Source: Pigoraptor vietnamica
Lineage: Eukaryota > Opisthokonta > Filasterea
Reading direction: 5' to 3'
Assembly: GCA_943704525.1 (NCBI GenBank)
Contig: CALSCQ010001646.1
Coordinates: 1 to 10,104, forward strand
DNA length: 10,104 nucleotides
Both the position numbers and the translations under genes were made by a program. The notes below the pieces were generated by a model, which searched no databases, had not been told where the DNA came from, and was given only the letters and a program-made list of their open reading frames with translations. Positions 7,640 through 10,104 of this stretch are shown here, piece after piece. The number at the start of each line of letters is the position of its first letter. The first letter of the stretch is position 1.

Positions 7640-7988
7640 TTTGGACCGTTGTGTGCGTCGTGTAGCATAGGATTTGTGCTTGACTGTGCTCTCGAACATG
7701 TCGGCAGCGCAGTAAACGCTCCTTCATGCCCTATGCACGCTTTCGCACTCGCCAGTCGCATTGAGGGCGATGTGCGGTTGTTGTGTTTTGCTTCAGGCAG
7801 CAACCAACGATTTCCAGTTGCCCTTGCTCGTTTTCGCATGAAACGATGGATATACGCCCATACCATGCTAAGCGACACCTCTTTTTGCCCGCACTTACTT
7901 ACAGGTCAAGTAACTCTCATCTGCGCAGCGACGGAGCTTGCGGCCGGCTCCGTTTTGCTGTGTTTGTGAGAGTGCATGCATGTGTGCG

Positions 7989-7991
<3 letters not shown>
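7640..7991. other. Intergenic DNA, no supported gene
   Basis: A 106-codon plus-strand frame (7649-7969) is open here, but it lacks a recognisable domain, has no splice partner that I can support, and runs directly into the GT repeat. I record no gene in this stretch. Confidence 0.5.

Positions 7992-8049
<58 letters not shown>
7992..8049. repeat. Perfect (TG)29 microsatellite
   Basis: Twenty-nine uninterrupted TG units. Frames through it translate to Cys-Val or His-Thr runs and are not genes. Confidence 0.98.
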
Positions 8050-8052
<3 letters not shown>

Positions 8053-8120
8053 TGAAGTTTTCGCCGCCGTCGGCCGCGTCATCTCGGAGGGCTGTTTGAT
8101 GGGACCATCTTCGCCTAGTC

Positions 8121-8405
8121 TGTGTGTGTGTGTGTGCGTGCGTGTGTGTGTGCGCGCGCGCGCTGCGTGTGCGCGTGTGTGTGTGTCTGGGTGTGCGTGT
8201 GTGTGTGTGCCTACGTGTGCGTGTGCTGTGTGCGTGTGTGTGTGTGTATTGTGTGTGTGTGTGTGGGCCTGCGTGTGTGTGTGTGTGTGTGTGTGGGCCT
8301 GCGTGTGTGTGTGTGTGTGTGTGTTGTGTGTGTGTGTGCGTTTGTTTTTGTGTGTGTGTGTGTGTGTTTGCGTGTGCGTGTGTTGTGTGTGTGCGTGTGT
8401 GTTCA

Positions 8406-8436
<31 letters not shown>

Positions 8437-8482
8437 CTGCGTGTGCGTGTGTGCCTATGTTCTGTGTTTGTCTGTGTGTGTT
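8121..8482. repeat. Long degenerate GT-derived tract with CG blocks and a 30-bp tandem
   Basis: About 360 bp built almost wholly from TG with C or T interruptions. It contains a CG-rich alternating core at 8151-8163. The block GTGTGGGCCTGCGTGT recurs at 8261 and 8291, an exact 30-bp period. It lies in the spacer between the lectin stop (8677) and the large gene's promoter region. Confidence 0.95.
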
Positions 8483-8629
8483 TATGAAAGCGCGTGCGTC
8501 GCTGGGTGTGTTTGGATGTGTGTCTGTGTGCGCACATGCGTGCGTCGTTTGCGACGAGGAATGTCACAGTCTTCCACGGATGGACAACTATTCGTCTTTG
8601 TAATCCTCTCAATTCGTTGGACGCCCGAG

Positions 8630-8638
8630 TGGTTTAAT
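8630..8638 (-). terminator. ATTAAACCA element after the lectin stop (possible polyadenylation element)
   Basis: The same minus-strand 9-mer as at 2869-2877, here 38 nt after the TGA at 8677. Function is inferred from position only. Confidence 0.3.
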
Positions 8639-8676
8639 TGGCGCGTGTGAGGTGCGAGGCAAAATGCGCGCTGTGC

Positions 8677-9621
8677 TCACGCACTGCAGGCGGTGCCGGA
8701 CGCCCACACGAACGTGTTGCCGGACGTGCGGAGGACGAGGTTGCCGTCGTCGTGGAGGGTGATGACGGCCTCCTTGCCCCCCGCAGTCCCGCTCGACCAC
8801 GTGACGCGACCGCTGCCGTCGCGGAGGACGAGGTTGGCGTCGTCGCCGACGGCGAAGGAGAAGGGCGCACTGCCGCGGCCGTTGGTGCGGGTGGACCAGC
8901 AGACCTTGCGGTCGCGGCCGTAGATGACGACGTTGCCGTCGGCCTGCACGACGAAGGTGTGGACGCCGTTCTCGCTGCGCAGGTAGTCGCCCTCGCGGAT
9001 GACGCCGAGGGGGTCGCCCCAGTTGAACGCCCAGCGGTGGCCGAGGTCGCGGCCAAGGTCGGTCTTCTTTCCGCGCACGGTGGTGTAGAGGCCCACGGCG
9101 CACCCGCACCGTCCCTCTCCGGCGCACGTGCGCTTGCCTGAGGCTCCGGCGCGGCAAAACTCCGACTTATACTGGATCATGTCGTGGCTGGTGACGGCTT
9201 CCACCGGTTCGGTCGTCGTCGCGGTGCGGTCGACGAGTTCGCTCGCGTATTTGTTGCACTTTGCCTCGCACTCGCGCATGAATGCCTCAAAACCGCAGTT
9301 GTCCACGCCGCTCACGCCTACGATCCAGCCGTCGTCGCTGTTGCTGAAAATGGCTGTCTTTTGCGCGCTGGTGAGGTTGTCCAATTTCATCCGGACACGG
9401 TTGCGCACGGTTTCGGGGTGGTACGGGTGACCGCCTTCGTCCACGCGGCACGAGTCTTTTCCCCACGCCTTGAAGCGGCTGTCGGCCCAGTCCGCCGTCC
9501 TGTCGCCCAGTTTCTCCAGCTCCTCTCCTAAGCCGGGCAGGAACGCGGTGGCGCTGTGGGCCGTGAAGACGCACAGGACGGCGCCGATGAGGAACGCACG
9601 GGTGAACTTGGTGTTGCACAT
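8677..9621 (-). CDS. Secreted protein with a C-terminal bulb-type lectin domain
   Basis: A single exon of 314 codons. Residues 1-26 form a signal peptide: K5 and R8, a hydrophobic core AFLIGAVLCVFTA (9-21), and an A-T-A cleavage motif (24-26). Residues 27-200 form an unrecognised domain with eight cysteines (58, 109, 118, 122, 156, 166, 172, 174) and one N-glycosylation sequon, NLT (82-84). Residues about 202-312 are a bulb-type (B-lectin) domain, known in plant, fungal and protist proteins that bind mannose. Three repeats carry the sugar-site pattern QxDxNxVxY or relatives: QADGNVVIY (226-234), GDDANLVLR (259-267) and HDDGNLVLR (290-298). Only the first keeps both the Gln and the Tyr, so sugar binding at the other two is doubtful. 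Cys241 and Cys312 lie within the lectin domain, leaving ten cysteines in the mature chain. The Met start follows a TATA box at a fitting distance. There is no membrane anchor, so secretion is expected. The mannose ligand is inferred. Confidence 0.92.
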   Translation of the reverse strand: MCNTKFTRAFLIGAVLCVFTAHSATAFLPGLGEELEKLGDRTADWADSRFKAWGKDSCRVDEGGHPYHPETVRNRVRMKLDNLTSAQKTAIFSNSDDGWIVGVSGVDNCGFEAFMRECEAKCNKYASELVDRTATTTEPVEAVTSHDMIQYKSEFCRAGASGKRTCAGEGRCGCAVGLYTTVRGKKTDLGRDLGHRWAFNWGDPLGVIREGDYLRSENGVHTFVVQADGNVVIYGRDRKVCWSTRTNGRGSAPFSFAVGDDANLVLRDGSGRVTWSSGTAGGKEAVITLHDDGNLVLRTSGNTFVWASGTACSA

Positions 9622-9700
9622 CTTGCGATTGGCTTGTGTGTGGTTGTCGGTTCAGCTCGGGAGCCGGCACTGTTGGTCCCACTGACCGGTTGGCCCTCCG

Positions 9701-9710
9701 CCTTTTTATA
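9701..9710 (-). promoter_or_regulatory. TATA box of the lectin gene
   Basis: TATAAAAAGG on the minus strand, 80 bp upstream of the lectin start codon. A start of transcription 25-35 bp downstream would give a 5' UTR of about 50 nt. It is the only convincing TATA box found among the three genes. Confidence 0.75.
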
Positions 9711-9764
9711 CTGTCGGCGGCAGAGGCATGCGCTGTGTGTGTGCGTCCATTGTGCGAGTGTGTG

Positions 9765-9771
9765 TGAGTCA
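9765..9771. promoter_or_regulatory. TGAGTCA motif upstream of the lectin gene
   Basis: An exact TGA(G/C)TCA heptamer (AP-1/GCN4-type bZIP consensus), 55 bp upstream of the TATA box. It is a short match at the edge of a GT-rich stretch and may be chance. Confidence 0.25.
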
Positions 9772-9863
9772 GAAGTATCTCTGGGCACGAATGTATTTTT
9801 TCTTACGGATGAAATTGTGTGATGAACAAAAAGAATTCATTTGGGTTAGTAACATGGGGTTAA

Positions 9864-9907
9864 AGCGCTGATTGGCTGCTCCCAACGAGATGAGCGCCGA
9901 TTGGCTG
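9864..9907 (-). promoter_or_regulatory. Two CCAAT boxes in a 15-bp direct repeat
   Basis: AGCGC(T/C)GATTGGCTG occurs at 9864-9878 and 9893-9907, a 29-bp repeat distance with one mismatch. On the minus strand each copy reads CAGCCAATC, a strong CCAAT box in the same sense as the lectin gene. They are about 155-195 bp upstream of its TATA box. NF-Y is the known binder of this motif in eukaryotes, and spacing near three helical turns is typical of its paired sites. Confidence 0.5.
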
Positions 9908-9991
9908 GAATAAATTCGGCAACTGCCCGCACGAACTAAAGCAATTCAAACAATGGATAACGTAAGAATATATTCTGCGACACAGTTCTTT

Positions 9992-10104
<113 letters not shown>

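Noticed and set aside
7649-7969. 106-codon plus-strand frame
   Set aside because: No domain, no promoter with clear orientation and no downstream exon; it ends against the GT repeat. It could still be part of an unseen transcript, but I cannot support it.
7906-8650. Long frames of Cys-Val or His-Thr repeats on both strands
   Set aside because: They are translations of GT/CA microsatellite, which is open in most frames by its nature.
8617-8655. tRNA-like A box (CGCCCGAGTGGTTTAATTGGC) resembling the D arm of Leu/Ser tRNAs
   Set aside because: No B box (GGTTCRANNCC), no closing acceptor stem and no anticodon arm follow within the next 100 bases, which run into the lectin coding region.

Overview
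The window looks like nuclear DNA of a GC-rich, intron-rich unicellular eukaryote. Coding exons are GC-rich and split by short introns (about 100-435 bp) with GT-AG borders. Donors are mostly GTGCGT, GTGAGC or GTACGT, and acceptors mostly end in CGCAG. The spaces between genes are full of GT/CA, CT and AT microsatellites. The style would fit an Acanthamoeba-like amoebozoan, but that is a guess from splice-site style. Nothing here names the species, and nothing looks bacterial (no operons, ribosome binding sites or prokaryotic mobile elements).

Three protein genes can be rebuilt, all on the minus strand and head to tail. From right to left: (1) 9621-8677, an intronless gene for a 314-residue secreted protein with a bulb-type (mannose-binding-like) lectin domain at its C-terminus, with a clear TATA box at 9701-9710 and two CCAAT boxes in a direct repeat further upstream; (2) 7256-2898, a large gene of at least ten exons that I do not recognise, encoding more than 830 residues with a basic nuclear-localisation-like patch and a long Pro/Ala/Ser/Thr-rich second half; (3) 1567-57, the 5' part of a P-loop GTPase gene (G1, G3 and G4 motifs present) that runs off the left edge through an intron.

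The exon maps of genes 2 and 3 are supported by splice phase: every proposed junction restores the reading frame, and several rebuild recognisable protein sequence (for example, the GTPase P-loop helix is split by an intron). The exception is the 3' end of gene 2, around 3190-3358, where two protein-like frames overlap and the junction is unresolved.

The non-coding part holds a 20-bp minisatellite and an AT cruciform-like tract inside a GTPase intron, a CT/CA tract at 2474-2656, a 33-base T-rich tract directly abutting the start codon of gene 2, a CArG-box and palindrome cluster at 7533-7635, long GT tracts at 7992-8482, and a (CA)56 array running off the right edge. I see no functional link between the three genes beyond shared orientation.
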